From Pseudomonas sp. Irchel 3A7 (GTDB lineage: Bacteria > Pseudomonadota > Gammaproteobacteria > Pseudomonadales > Pseudomonadaceae), in the NCBI RefSeq assembly GCF_900187565.1, contig NZ_FYED01000001.1, positions 124,001 to 188,000 on the forward strand: a DNA stretch of 64,000 nt, given 5' to 3'. This document shows, one piece after another, positions 7,614 through 16,572 of the stretch. The notes beneath the pieces are model-generated. The model saw nothing but the letters and a program-made list of their open reading frames with translations. It searched no databases and was not told the origin of the DNA. Numbering within the stretch: position 1 is the first letter of the stretch; the number at the start of each line of letters is the position of its first letter. The position numbers and the translations under genes are program-made.

Positions 7614-8482
7614 ACCACCTCCTCTTCGTCGGCGCCCAGGTACGCGGCAATCACTTTCGGGTCGTTGCGGATGTCGTTGGGGCCGCCCTCGGCGATGACA
7701 ACGCCGTGATCCAGCACCACGATGTGGTCGGAAATACTCATTACCATGCCCATGTCGTGTTCGATCAGCACCACGGTCAGATCGTGCTCATCGCGCAGCA
7801 GCCGGATCATCGCGCTCAGCGCTTCGGTTTCCTGAGGGTTGAGGCCGGCGGCCGGTTCGTCGAGGCAGATGATCTGCGGACGGGTGCACATAGCCCGGGC
7901 GATCTCCAGGCGACGTTGCTGGCCGTAGGACAGCTCACCGGCCAGACGGTTGGCGCAGTCCACCAGGTCCACCACTTCCAGCCAATAGAACGCGTGGTCC
8001 AGGGCATCGCTTTCGGCCTTGCGGTAGCCCTTGGTGTTGAGGATGCCCGCGAGCATGCTGCGGTTGACCCACATGTGCTGGGCCACCAGCAAGTTTTCCA
8101 GCACCGACATTTCCTTGAACAGGCGAATGTTCTGGAAAGTCCGCGCCAGCCCGGCCCGGTTCACCAGATGAGTACCACCGAACGCCTTGTAGAACAGGCG
8201 ACTGGCGAAGGTTTTCGGTGAGACGAAATCGGTCGGCTTGAACGATTCGCCCAGCAACTTGATGACGTTGGTCTGCTGGCCACGCACGTTGAGTTCGATC
8301 TTGCCGCCGGAGGCCTTGTAGAACCCGGTCAGGCAGTTGAACACGGTGGTCTTGCCGGCGCCGTTGGGACCGATCAAGGCGAAGATCGAGTTGCGCTTGA
8401 CCTTCAGGCTGACATCATTCAACGCCTTGATGCCGCCGAAGTGCATCATCAGTTTTTCGACACTGAGTACGACTTCGCTCAT
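7610..8482 (-). CDS. livG: Branched-chain amino-acid ABC transporter ATPase LivG (BraF)
   Basis: 290 residues, the second ATPase of the Liv importer. Walker A is GPNGAGKTT, signature LSYGQQRRLEIARAM, Walker B IICLDEPAAGLNP, switch His in VVLIEHDMGMVM. It is longer than E. coli LivG (255) because of an inserted segment after Walker A (about residues 60-100), common in Pseudomonas BraF. It overlaps livM and livF by 4 bp each, implying coupled translation. Confidence 0.96.
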   Translation of the reverse strand: MSEVVLSVEKLMMHFGGIKALNDVSLKVKRNSIFALIGPNGAGKTTVFNCLTGFYKASGGKIELNVRGQQTNVIKLLGESFKPTDFVSPKTFASRLFYKAFGGTHLVNRAGLARTFQNIRLFKEMSVLENLLVAQHMWVNRSMLAGILNTKGYRKAESDALDHAFYWLEVVDLVDCANRLAGELSYGQQRRLEIARAMCTRPQIICLDEPAAGLNPQETEALSAMIRLLRDEHDLTVVLIEHDMGMVMSISDHIVVLDHGVVIAEGGPNDIRNDPKVIAAYLGADEEEVV

Positions 8483-9762
8483 GGCGCTACTCCTTTACGC
8501 GGGGTCACACCGGTACGGCTGATCCGAATCAGGCCGCGCGGTCGCCAAATCATCATCAACACCATCAGGATGCCGAACAGCAGAACGCGGTACTCGGCGA
8601 AGCCACGCAGCAGCTCCGGGGCTACGGTCAGTACGAAAGCCGCGATGACCACACCGATGGTCGAGCCCATGCCGCCGAGCACCACGATGGCGAGGATCAG
8701 GGCCGATTCGAAGAAGGTAAACGAAGTCGGGTTGACGAAGCCTTGGTAGGTGGCGAAGAACACGCCGGCCAGGCCCGCCGTCGATGCACCGATGGTAAAC
8801 GCCGAGAGCTTGACCAATACATGGTTCAGGCCCATGGAACGGCAGGCGATTTCGTCTTCACGCAGCGCTTCCCAGGCACGACCTACAGGCATCTTGACCA
8901 GACGATGCTTGATGTACAGCACGGCCAGCACCACCAGGAACAACACCGCATAGATGAAGTAGTACTTCACGTCGGGGTTGTAGGCGAGGCCGAAGAACTC
9001 ATGGAACGGCACACCGCCATCTTTCGCACGTTTGCCGAACTCGAGGCCGAAGAAGGTCGGCAGCGGCGCCGACATACCGTTCGGGCCGCCGGTCAGGGTC
9101 AGCCAGTTATTGAGGACCAGGCGGATGATTTCACCGAAGCCCAGGGTCACGATCGCCAGGTAGTCACCGTGCAAACGCAACACCGGGAAGCCAAGGATGC
9201 AACCGGCCAGCCCCGCGGTAATCGCCGCCAGCGGCAGCACCGTCCAGAAACCCAACCCCAGGTACTGATAACCGAGCGCCAGGCCGTAGGCGCCGATGGC
9301 GTAGAACGCCACGTAACCCAGGTCGAGCAGGCCGGCCAGGCCGACCACGATGTTCAGCCCCAGGCCCAGCAGCACGTAGATCAGCCCGAGGATAACCACA
9401 CCCAGCACGTAGGAGTTGGAGAAGAACGGGAACACCACGGCGATGACGATCATCAGCGGGATGATCCAGCGCAGGCGCGATTTGTAATCGGGTGCCAATA
9501 CGTGCACCCCGGAGCCGGAGGATTCAAATCCTTCGAGAATTCTCAGGCCCTTGGGCGTCTGCAGGAACGTGCTCAAGGCAAAGCGACCGGCCATGACGAT
9601 GGCAACAATCCAGGCCACCCGGGTCGATTCCAGGTTGAAACCGTAGCCATCGAGTACAACACCGACAATCGGCCCGAATACGATCAGGGCCACAAGCCCG
9701 GCAAGGATCGCGTCAACCAGACTTTTCTTGAGATCAATGGTTTTTTTAGTGGTTGAGGACAT
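8479..9762 (-). CDS. livM: Branched-chain amino-acid ABC permease LivM (BraE)
   Basis: 427 residues. The first roughly 100 residues carry an extra membrane-spanning extension typical of gammaproteobacterial LivM. The conserved permease core follows, with YVLLGLGLNIVVGLAGLLDLGYVAFYAIGAY and GFGEIIRLVLNNW-type segments. The EAA-like loop facing the ATPases is around AWEALREDEIACRSMGLN. It overlaps livG and lies 3 bp after livH. Confidence 0.95.
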   Translation of the reverse strand: MSSTTKKTIDLKKSLVDAILAGLVALIVFGPIVGVVLDGYGFNLESTRVAWIVAIVMAGRFALSTFLQTPKGLRILEGFESSGSGVHVLAPDYKSRLRWIIPLMIVIAVVFPFFSNSYVLGVVILGLIYVLLGLGLNIVVGLAGLLDLGYVAFYAIGAYGLALGYQYLGLGFWTVLPLAAITAGLAGCILGFPVLRLHGDYLAIVTLGFGEIIRLVLNNWLTLTGGPNGMSAPLPTFFGLEFGKRAKDGGVPFHEFFGLAYNPDVKYYFIYAVLFLVVLAVLYIKHRLVKMPVGRAWEALREDEIACRSMGLNHVLVKLSAFTIGASTAGLAGVFFATYQGFVNPTSFTFFESALILAIVVLGGMGSTIGVVIAAFVLTVAPELLRGFAEYRVLLFGILMVLMMIWRPRGLIRISRTGVTPRKGVAP

Positions 9763-9765
9763 CGC

Positions 9766-10680
9766 TTACACCTTCGACACAAGAGGACGGCCGAGCAGGC
9801 CTTGAGGCCGAAAGACCAGAACGAGAACCAGCAGCGAGAAGCTGAATACGTCTTTGTAGTCCGAGTTCACCAGACCGGAGAACAGCGATTCGGAAATCCC
9901 GAGAATGATCCCGCCAAGCATGGCGCCAGGCAGCGAACCGATCCCGCCGAGTACCGCGGCGGTGAACGCCTTGATTCCGATGATGAAGCCGGCATAGAAG
10001 TCGAACGTGCCGTAGTTCATGGTGATCAGCACGCCAGCCAGGGCCGCCATGGCTGCACCGATGATGAACACGTAGGAGATCACCCGGTCGGTGTTGATCC
10101 CCAGGATCGAGGCCATCTTGCGGTCTTGCTGGGTCGCGCGGCACATGCGGCCGAGCTTGGTGTACTTGATGATGTAGGTCAGCAGGGCCATCCCGGCAAA
10201 CGCTGCGACCAGAATGAAGACCTTGGTGTAGGTCAATTGCACGAAACCAGTACCGATATCGACGCGCCAGGCACCTGTGAGCAAGGTTGGAACGCCCTGT
10301 TGCTTCGCGCCTTGGGAGATCTGTGCGTAGTTTTGCAGGATCAGCGAAATACCGATGGCGCTGATCAGCGGTGCCAGTCGGGTGGAGTTACGCAGGGGTT
10401 TGTAGGCGACTCGCTCGATGACCCAGCCATACACCGCCGTGACGACGATGGTGAAGATCAGGGTGCCGAGCATCAGCAGCGGGAAGGATTCAATACCGAA
10501 GTAAGCCAGCAGTGCCAGACTGATTGCCGCGAGGTAAGCGGAAATCATGTAAACCTCGCCGTGGGCGAAGTTGATCATGCCAATGATGCCATAGACCATT
10601 GTGTAGCCGATGGCGATCAGGCCATAGACCGACCCGAGGGTCAGGCCGTTGACCAGTTGCTGCAGGAAAATACCATCCAT
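9766..10680 (-). CDS. livH: Branched-chain amino-acid ABC permease LivH (BraD)
   Basis: 304 residues and about eight membrane segments, with the family start FLQQLVNGLTLGSVYGLIAIGYTMVYGIIGMINFAHGE. The coupling loop is near RMCRATQQDRKMASILGIN. It pairs with LivM to form the membrane channel. It is separated from livK by 171 bp holding a stable hairpin. Confidence 0.96.
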   Translation of the reverse strand: MDGIFLQQLVNGLTLGSVYGLIAIGYTMVYGIIGMINFAHGEVYMISAYLAAISLALLAYFGIESFPLLMLGTLIFTIVVTAVYGWVIERVAYKPLRNSTRLAPLISAIGISLILQNYAQISQGAKQQGVPTLLTGAWRVDIGTGFVQLTYTKVFILVAAFAGMALLTYIIKYTKLGRMCRATQQDRKMASILGINTDRVISYVFIIGAAMAALAGVLITMNYGTFDFYAGFIIGIKAFTAAVLGGIGSLPGAMLGGIILGISESLFSGLVNSDYKDVFSFSLLVLVLVFRPQGLLGRPLVSKV

Positions 10681-10811
10681 AACGCAATCTCACGCATTTG
10701 AGAGACTGCACAGAAGCCGCTAGCGTCGGACCGGGGTTCAGCCGCCGGCGCTATGCGGTTGTGTGCAGCTCTACGAGAAAAGACAGGTACTGCACGGACA
10801 TGTTTCAGGAT

Positions 10812-10836
10812 TGCCCGGCCCATAAGGCACCGGGCA
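10812..10836 (-). terminator. Hairpin between livK and livH
   Basis: Perfect 7-bp stem TGCCCGG/CCGGGCA with an 11-base loop, 16 bases after the livK stop. No T run follows on the minus strand. It more likely attenuates transcription or protects the livK 3' end, giving excess binding protein over permease. Confidence 0.55.
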
Positions 10837-10851
10837 GATCAGCCGCTCATA

Positions 10852-11985
10852 TCACTTCTGTTTTTCCAGTTGATGGTATTTGCCGTTCGCGTCCCACTCG
10901 TAAACCACGTAGTCGGAGACTTTCAGGTCGCCCTTGCTGTCCCAGGTCTTCTCGCCCATGACGGTTTTGACAGGGTTCTTTTTCAGCCACTCGGCAGCTT
11001 TTTCGCCACTGTTGGACTTGGCACCGTTGAACGCCGCTGCCAGGGTCTGGACCGAAGCGTAGGCATACAGGGTATAGCCTTCAGGCTCGGTGCCGGCCTT
11101 GCGGAATGCGTCTACCACCGTCTTGCTGTCTGGCAGCAGGCGAGGGTCGGCGCCGAAAGTCATCAGCACGCCTTTGGTGAACTGCGGACCGCCAGCGGTG
11201 GTCACCAGTTCGTCGGTCACGATGCCATCGTCGGACATGAACGTGACGTCTTTCAGGCCTTGCTCGCGGAGTTGACGGACCAGAGGACCGGCTTCCGGGT
11301 GCAGACCACCGAAGTAGACGACATCGGCGCCAGCACCGCGGATTTTGGTCACGATGGTGCTGAAGTCTTTTTCACCACGGGTCAGGCCTTCATACAGCAC
11401 TGGCGTCACGCCGCGCTTGGCAAGCTGCGCCTTGGTGGCATCTGCCAGGCCCTGGCCGTAGGTGTCCTTGTCGTGCAGCACGACAACCTTCTTGCCCTTG
11501 AGCACGTCGACGATGTAGTCGCCGGCCACGATGCCTTGCTGGTCGTCACGTCCGCACATACGGAACATGGCGCTCAGGCCACGCTCGGTAACGGCCGGGT
11601 TGGTGGAACCCGGAGTGATTGCAATGATGCCCGCTTCGTCATAGATCTCGGAGGCCGGGATGGTCGACGAGGAGCAGAAGTGACCGACCACGCCGGCAAC
11701 TTTCTGGTTGGTCAGGTCCTTGGCGACCGTCACAGCCTGTTTCGGTTCGCAGGCGTCATCGCCCTTGACCAGTACGATTTTTTCCCCGTTCACGCCGCCC
11801 GCTGCGTTGACCGCATCGGCCGCTGCCTGTGCACCCTTCATGTACTGCTCGCCAAATGCTGCGTTGGCGCCCGTCATTGGACCCGCTACGCCGATCTTGA
11901 TGTCAGCCTGAGCAAACGCAGAAACACCCAACGCAGTTGCCACTGCGAGGGCCAGAAAGCCTTTCTTGTAAAACGTCTGGGACAT
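10852..11985 (-). CDS. livK: Periplasmic branched-chain amino-acid binding protein LivK (BraC)
   Basis: 377 residues. Signal peptide about residues 1-26 (FLALAVATALGVSAFAQA), then mature DIKIGVAGPMTGANAAFGEQY, the classical type I periplasmic binding fold start. Two Cys (in DDACEPK and GHFCSSS) would form the family disulfide, and SSSTIPASEIYDEAGI is the ligand-contact region. The ATG at 11985 has TTGGAG about 9 bases upstream; a TTG at 12000 was rejected. First gene of the livKHMGF operon, expressed from a sigma-54 promoter. Confidence 0.96.
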   Translation of the reverse strand: MSQTFYKKGFLALAVATALGVSAFAQADIKIGVAGPMTGANAAFGEQYMKGAQAAADAVNAAGGVNGEKIVLVKGDDACEPKQAVTVAKDLTNQKVAGVVGHFCSSSTIPASEIYDEAGIIAITPGSTNPAVTERGLSAMFRMCGRDDQQGIVAGDYIVDVLKGKKVVVLHDKDTYGQGLADATKAQLAKRGVTPVLYEGLTRGEKDFSTIVTKIRGAGADVVYFGGLHPEAGPLVRQLREQGLKDVTFMSDDGIVTDELVTTAGGPQFTKGVLMTFGADPRLLPDSKTVVDAFRKAGTEPEGYTLYAYASVQTLAAAFNGAKSNSGEKAAEWLKKNPVKTVMGEKTWDSKGDLKVSDYVVYEWDANGKYHQLEKQK

Positions 11986-12042
11986 GAGGTGGTGCTCCAA
12001 GGTTTTTTTTTAATTGGCACTGCGACTTCACTGAATGCTCAG

Positions 12043-12058
12043 AGCAAGTGCCGTGCCA
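12043..12058 (-). promoter_or_regulatory. Sigma-54 promoter of livKHMGF
   Basis: On the minus strand TGGCACGGCACTTGCT matches every defined position of TGGCACG-N4-TTGCW. It predicts a start near 12032 and a leader of about 47 bases before the livK ATG. Confidence 0.8.
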
Positions 12059-12256
12059 TCGGTTTTTTATTCTGAAAAAAGTCGCTGCTTTATTGTTATT
12101 TCGACTGTTTCGATCCCATTTTCATTGGGCGTGCAACCGTCTAAACCGCGGAAGGTAAAACCATTTATTTTTTGAGGCGCAACCCCTCTGCGCCATCATT
12201 GCAACCGCGGCGCCAAACGGCGTGCAACCAGCCTGTAACAACGCACGTCACCGAAC

Positions 12257-12294
12257 TGCACACTGCTGGTGCGCAACTGCTACAACCCGCACCA
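12257..12294 (-). promoter_or_regulatory. Candidate NtrC-type enhancer upstream of livK
   Basis: TGGTGCG (12267-12273) and CGCACCA (12288-12294) are separated by 14 bases, the same geometry as upstream of ureE. The 17-mer at 12257-12273 fits TGCACCA-N3-TGGTGCA at 11 of 14 positions. It lies about 230-260 bp upstream of the predicted start. The rest of the 11986-12349 gap shows only AT-rich runs and a GGCGCA/TGCGCC hairpin (near 12175-12210) without a T tract. Confidence 0.45.
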
Positions 12295-12349
12295 CTACAG
12301 GCTAGTCGCTGCGCGAAAAAGCGCCGCTTCCAGCAACAAATTTCAACAA

Positions 12350-13633
12350 TCAGATCACGATCCGCAGGCACTGGCCTGCGTGATACAGCGAAAAACCGGC
12401 CTCGTACAAACAGCTACGCAACCCCACCCCTGCCAATGGCTGCATGGGAGCGAAAGGAATGGGTAGCGCTTGAGGATTTCCGTTACACAAATAATCGGCA
12501 AACGCCTTGCCGACCACCGTTCCCGTGGTCACTCCCCGACCGTTGTAGCCGGTGACTGCCACTATTCCGGGCGCGGGTTCGAACAGGCGCATCAAGTGAT
12601 CCGGCGTGAAGGCGATGCGCCCCGTCCAGGTGCATTCCCATTCCACCGACTTGAGATAAGGGAAGTAATGCTGTTGCACACGATCGGCCCAGGCCTTGAG
12701 GAACCAGGTCGGTTTCTGGTTGCCATTGCCCAGGCTGCCGAGCAGCAGGCGACCGTCTTTATCCCGGCGGATACTGCTGAGTACCTGACGGGTATCCCAT
12801 GAGCCTTGGCCACCGGGCAGAATTTGCTTCGCCGCCTCTTCAGTCAGCGGCACCGACGCCACTTGATAGTAATAGCCGGGGAAAAAATTGCGCCGCAACT
12901 CGGTCCAGTCGCCTTCGGTGTAAGCGTTGGAGGCGATCACCACTTGCTCGGCCACCACCGAACCCTGCGCAGTCTGCACCGACCAGCGCTGGCCCTGGCG
13001 CTCGAGGCGGGTGACCGGGGAATGATCGAACAACTGACCGCCAAGGCCGATGGCCGCTTTTGCCAGCCCCGTTGTGTAAGCCATCGGGTTGAGGGTGCCG
13101 GCACGCTTGTCGAGCAGTGCAGCAGCGATCTTTTTGGTGCCTGTTGCCTGTTCGCAAGCTTGCCCGGTCAGCAGTTCGACCGGCGCGCCACGACGTTTCC
13201 ACTGTTCTTCTCGACTGCGCAGATCGGCTTCGCCCCGGGCGTTGTGCGCCATGTGCAGCGTGCCTTCGCGGCGTAACTGGCAATCGATGTTGTACTTGTC
13301 GATCAGGCTGAACACCAGCGATGGTGCCGCGCCCAGCATGCGGTTGAGCTGACTGCCGACCGCTTCGCCAAACCCCGCCTCGATCTCATCCGGGGGTATC
13401 CACATTCCGGCGTTGACCAGCCCGACGTTGCGCCCCGAACCGCCATGGCCGGCACGATGGGCTTCCAACACACAAACCGTCTTGCCCTGCTCCAGCAGAT
13501 GAACCGCCGCCGACAGCCCGGTGAAACCGGCGCCGATGACGCAGACATCCGCCTTCACCTCACCTTTGAGCGCCGCATTGTCAGGCCTTTGCGGCGTCAG
13601 TTTTTCCCACAGACACTCTTCGCGTAACGGCAT
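12350..13633 (-). CDS. amaA: FAD-dependent L-pipecolate oxidase (AmaA type)
   Basis: 427 residues of the DAO/glycine oxidase family. The dinucleotide motif VCVIGAGFTGLSAAVHLLEQGKTVCVLEA binds FAD; GRNVGLVNAGMW and the C-terminal VTGYNGRGVTTGTVVGKAFAD are family contacts. In P. putida, AmaA oxidises L-pipecolate to delta1-piperideine-6-carboxylate in the D-lysine branch of lysine catabolism. Assignment rests on the next gene being AmaB-like and on the adjacent LysR gene, as in P. putida. The ATG at 13633 has TTGGAG 7-8 bases upstream; a longer frame reading back into the REP was rejected. Confidence 0.8.
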   Translation of the reverse strand: MPLREECLWEKLTPQRPDNAALKGEVKADVCVIGAGFTGLSAAVHLLEQGKTVCVLEAHRAGHGGSGRNVGLVNAGMWIPPDEIEAGFGEAVGSQLNRMLGAAPSLVFSLIDKYNIDCQLRREGTLHMAHNARGEADLRSREEQWKRRGAPVELLTGQACEQATGTKKIAAALLDKRAGTLNPMAYTTGLAKAAIGLGGQLFDHSPVTRLERQGQRWSVQTAQGSVVAEQVVIASNAYTEGDWTELRRNFFPGYYYQVASVPLTEEAAKQILPGGQGSWDTRQVLSSIRRDKDGRLLLGSLGNGNQKPTWFLKAWADRVQQHYFPYLKSVEWECTWTGRIAFTPDHLMRLFEPAPGIVAVTGYNGRGVTTGTVVGKAFADYLCNGNPQALPIPFAPMQPLAGVGLRSCLYEAGFSLYHAGQCLRIVI

Positions 13634-13675
13634 TGCCAGACTCCAACAGAAACCTAACCAACCCACACAAATCAG

Positions 13676-13768
13676 TTGTGGGAGCGAGCCTGCTCGCGAA
13701 AGCGGTATATCAGCCACCAATGATGTCGGCTGACAGATAGCATTCGCGAGCAGGCTCGCTCCCACAGG
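13676..13768. repeat. REP palindrome pair
   Basis: Inverted arms GTGGGAGCGAGCCTGCTCGC and GCGAGCAGGCTCGCTCCCAC about 50 bases apart, filling the gap between amaA and amaB. A stable element inside a presumed operon may change the relative expression of the two genes. Confidence 0.92.
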
Positions 13769-13790
13769 GGATCACTGTTTGGCTGAAATA

Positions 13791-15281
13791 TCAGTCAAAC
13801 GTAATGCCTTGGGCCAACGGCAACTCCAGCGAGTAGTTCACAGTGTTGGTCTGACGACGCATGTACCCGCGCCATGCATCGGAGCCCGACTCACGACCAC
13901 CGCCGGTTTCTTTCTCGCCACCGAACGCGCCACCGATTTCAGCACCGCTCGGGCCGATGTTGACGTTGGCAATACCACAGTCACTGCCCACCGCCGACAT
14001 GAACTGCTCGGCTTCACGCACGTCGGTGGTGAAGATGCAGGATGACAAGCCTTGCGGCACGGCGTTGCTCAAGCGCAGCGCTTCGTTGAAGTCGGTGTAA
14101 CCGACCACATACAGGATCGGCGCGAAGGTTTCGTGGCAGACCACGTCGCTCTGTTCCGGCATTTCGACGATGGCCGGCGAAACGTAGTAGGCATTCGGGA
14201 ATTTGTCTTCCAGCTGGCGCTTGCCGCCGAATACCCGGCCGCCTTCGCTCAGCGCCTGCTCCAGTGCGTCCTGCATGTTATCGAAGCTTTGCTTGTCGAT
14301 CAGCGGACCGACCAGGTTGCCTTCCAGCGGATGACCGATGCGCACTTTGGAATACGCGGCTTTCAGGCGGGTAACGATTTCTTCTTTGACCGATTCGTGG
14401 GCAATCAGGCGACGCAACGTGGTGCAACGCTGACCGGCAGTGCCAACGGCGCTGAAGAGGATCGCGCGTACAGCCATGTCCAGATCGGCGCTTGGGCCGA
14501 GGATCATTGCGTTGTTGCCGCCCAGTTCCAGGATGCTGCGGGCAAAACGCGCGGCGATTTTCGGCGCCACTTCGCGACCCATGCGGGTGCTGCCGGTGGC
14601 GCTGACCAGCGCGACACGTGGATCATCGACCAGCGCTTCGCCGGCGTCGCGACCACCGATGATGACCTGGCTCAGGTGCGCAGGTGCATCGCTGAAGTTC
14701 TTCAACACACGGTCGAACAACGCCTGGCAGGCCAGTGCGGTCAACGGGGTTTTTTCCGACGGTTTCCAGATCACCGGGTTGCCGCAGACCAGCGCCAGCG
14801 TGGCGTTCCAGGCCCAGACCGCTACCGGGAAGTTAAAGGCGCTGATAACGCCGACGACGCCCAGCGGATGCCAGGTTTCACGCATGTGGTGGCCAGGACG
14901 CTCGGAAGCAATGGTCAAACCGTACAACTGGCGGGACAGGCCGACGGCGAAATCGCAGATGTCGATCATTTCCTGAACTTCACCCAGGCCTTCCTGAGTG
15001 ATCTTGCCGGCTTCCCAGGACACCAGCTCGCCGAGATCGGCCTTGTATTCACGCAGGATGTCGCCCAGTTGACGCACCAGCTCGCCACGGCGCGGTGCAG
15101 GAACCTTGCGCCACAGTTCGAACGCATGATCTGCGCGACTGATGTGCTGCTCGACTTCAGCGGCACCTTCCCAGTTCACGGCGGCGATTCGACTGCCGTC
15201 GATGGGCGAATGCACCGGCACTTTGCCGTTCTGGTACAGGGCCGGGTTCACACCAAGACGATCAAGCAATGCGGCAACCAT
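13791..15281 (-). CDS. amaB: delta1-Piperideine-6-carboxylate dehydrogenase (AmaB)
   Basis: 496 residues, ALDH7-type NAD-dependent aldehyde dehydrogenase converting L-2-aminoadipate semialdehyde (piperideine-6-carboxylate) to 2-aminoadipate. Motifs include the N-terminal GVVGVISAFNFPVAVWAWN oxyanion Asn, VIWKPSEKTPLT cofactor region, ELGGNN with the general base Glu, and GTAGQRCTTLRR with the catalytic Cys. The C-terminal GEKETGGGRESGSDAWRGYM is diagnostic of ALDH7/AmaB. GAGGAG precedes the ATG by 6-7 bases. It is transcribed divergently from the LysR gene and followed by amaA. Confidence 0.9.
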   Translation of the reverse strand: MVAALLDRLGVNPALYQNGKVPVHSPIDGSRIAAVNWEGAAEVEQHISRADHAFELWRKVPAPRRGELVRQLGDILREYKADLGELVSWEAGKITQEGLGEVQEMIDICDFAVGLSRQLYGLTIASERPGHHMRETWHPLGVVGVISAFNFPVAVWAWNATLALVCGNPVIWKPSEKTPLTALACQALFDRVLKNFSDAPAHLSQVIIGGRDAGEALVDDPRVALVSATGSTRMGREVAPKIAARFARSILELGGNNAMILGPSADLDMAVRAILFSAVGTAGQRCTTLRRLIAHESVKEEIVTRLKAAYSKVRIGHPLEGNLVGPLIDKQSFDNMQDALEQALSEGGRVFGGKRQLEDKFPNAYYVSPAIVEMPEQSDVVCHETFAPILYVVGYTDFNEALRLSNAVPQGLSSCIFTTDVREAEQFMSAVGSDCGIANVNIGPSGAEIGGAFGGEKETGGGRESGSDAWRGYMRRQTNTVNYSLELPLAQGITFD

Positions 15282-15346
15282 GGGTTACTCCTCAAGCAAA
15301 AAACGGTACGTGTGCAGCCGCGCGGACACGGCTGATCAGACCTGTA

Positions 15347-15375
15347 GTTTTAGCGCCCCGCAGGTTACTCAACAA
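15347..15375 (-). promoter_or_regulatory. Candidate sigma-70 promoter of amaB-amaA
   Basis: On the minus strand TTGTTG (15375-15370) and TAAAAC (15352-15347) are 17 bases apart, 66 bases upstream of the amaB ATG. It is in the divergent region shared with the LysR gene. Confidence 0.45.
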
Positions 15376-15456
15376 ACGACCTTTAAGAGAGATATCATTC
15401 CGTTTATTCATGCTGTGCATTGTTGGCAATAAAGAGACAAGAACAAAGGACCGCCC

Positions 15457-16368
15457 ATGCTGAACAAACGCTACCTGCCATCGATCGCTGCCCTGCAGTG
15501 TTTCGAAGCCGTGACCCGGCATCTGAGCTTCACCCGGGCCGCCGAAGAGTTGAACCTGACCCAGAGCGCCGTCAGCAAACAGGTCGCGCAACTCGAAGAG
15601 CTGTTGCAGCATCTGTTGTTTCGTCGGGTGCGCCGCCGCCTGCAGATGACTCCGGCGGGCGATTTGTACCTGGTCGAGGTACGAAAAATCCTCACGCAGG
15701 TCGAAATGTCGACCCATTACCTGCGTTCCTACGGCGGTGAAACAGAAGTCCTGCGTGTCTCAACACCGCCGACCTTCGGTGCGCGCTGGCTGGTGCCACG
15801 GCTCAAAGGCTGGCGCCTGCGCCATCCGTCGATCCATCTGGATCTGTGCAGCGAGCAGGAGGCTGATGATCTGCTGCAAGGTCGCAGCGACCTGGCATTC
15901 TACTTCGGCCAGGGTTCCCGTCCCGGCACCGAATGCCTGAAACTGTTCAGTGAGGAGCTTGTTCCGGTATGTGCCCCCGGCAGCCTGCCCGCCGAGCCCT
16001 TCACCGACCCCACGCAACTCACTGACCTGGTCCTGCTGCAAAACGCCTCCCGCCCCCAGGCCTGGCATGACTGGTTCGACAGCCAGGGTTACCACACCGA
16101 ACACAGCTACCACGGGCCGCGCTTCGAAACTTTCTACATGTGCATCCGCGCCGCGCAAGTCGGCTGTGGCGTGGCGTTATTGCCACGGTTTCTGGTGGAA
16201 GAAGAACTGGCCGAAGGCAAGCTGGTCATTCCCTGGCAGCATGCAATGCCCAGCACTGATGCCTATTACCTGGCGTACCCGGAACATTCGGCGGAAGTGC
16301 CCAAGGTGCGGGATTTTGTGAAGTGGATGCTGGAGCAGATCGATAGCCCGGATGCCCTCCGTATTTAG
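15457..16368 (+). CDS. LysR-family regulator divergent from amaB
   Basis: 303 residues. N-terminal winged helix-turn-helix SFTRAAEELNLTQSAVSKQVAQLE follows the GcvA-like LysR subclass pattern (start LPSIAALQCFEAVTRHLSF). The effector domain covers about residues 93-300. AAAGGA lies 7 bases upstream of the ATG. Divergence from amaB-amaA suggests that it controls lysine/pipecolate catabolism, as the equivalent gene neighbours amaB in P. putida. The effector is unknown. Confidence 0.85.
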   Translation: MLNKRYLPSIAALQCFEAVTRHLSFTRAAEELNLTQSAVSKQVAQLEELLQHLLFRRVRRRLQMTPAGDLYLVEVRKILTQVEMSTHYLRSYGGETEVLRVSTPPTFGARWLVPRLKGWRLRHPSIHLDLCSEQEADDLLQGRSDLAFYFGQGSRPGTECLKLFSEELVPVCAPGSLPAEPFTDPTQLTDLVLLQNASRPQAWHDWFDSQGYHTEHSYHGPRFETFYMCIRAAQVGCGVALLPRFLVEEELAEGKLVIPWQHAMPSTDAYYLAYPEHSAEVPKVRDFVKWMLEQIDSPDALRI

Positions 16369-16382
16369 AGTTTCCCCAATAC

Positions 16383-16473
16383 CTGTGGGAGCGAGCCTGC
16401 TCGCGAAGGCGGAGTATCAGACAACATCAATGTCGACTGACAGATTGCATTCGCGAGCAGGCTCGCTCCCACA
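16383..16473. repeat. REP palindrome pair
   Basis: Inverted arms of the GTGGGAGCGAGCCTGCTCGC family, 15 bases after the LysR gene. Confidence 0.92.
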
Positions 16474-16572
16474 AGGGTTTGTTGCGGCCAAAAAAACGCT
16501 GGCAATCCTCACCATTGATATGCGCCACTAGTGCCAATGTTCAATACCGCTGCAACGCTGGAGATTCCCGTT

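Noticed and set aside
10753..12075. 440-codon open frame antisense to livK
   Set aside because: livK is certain, with signal peptide and promoter. The antisense product is low-complexity His/Gln/Arg-rich.
12175..12210. Terminator of amaA in the livK upstream region
   Set aside because: A GGCGCA/TGCGCC hairpin is present, but an A run rather than T follows on the minus strand.
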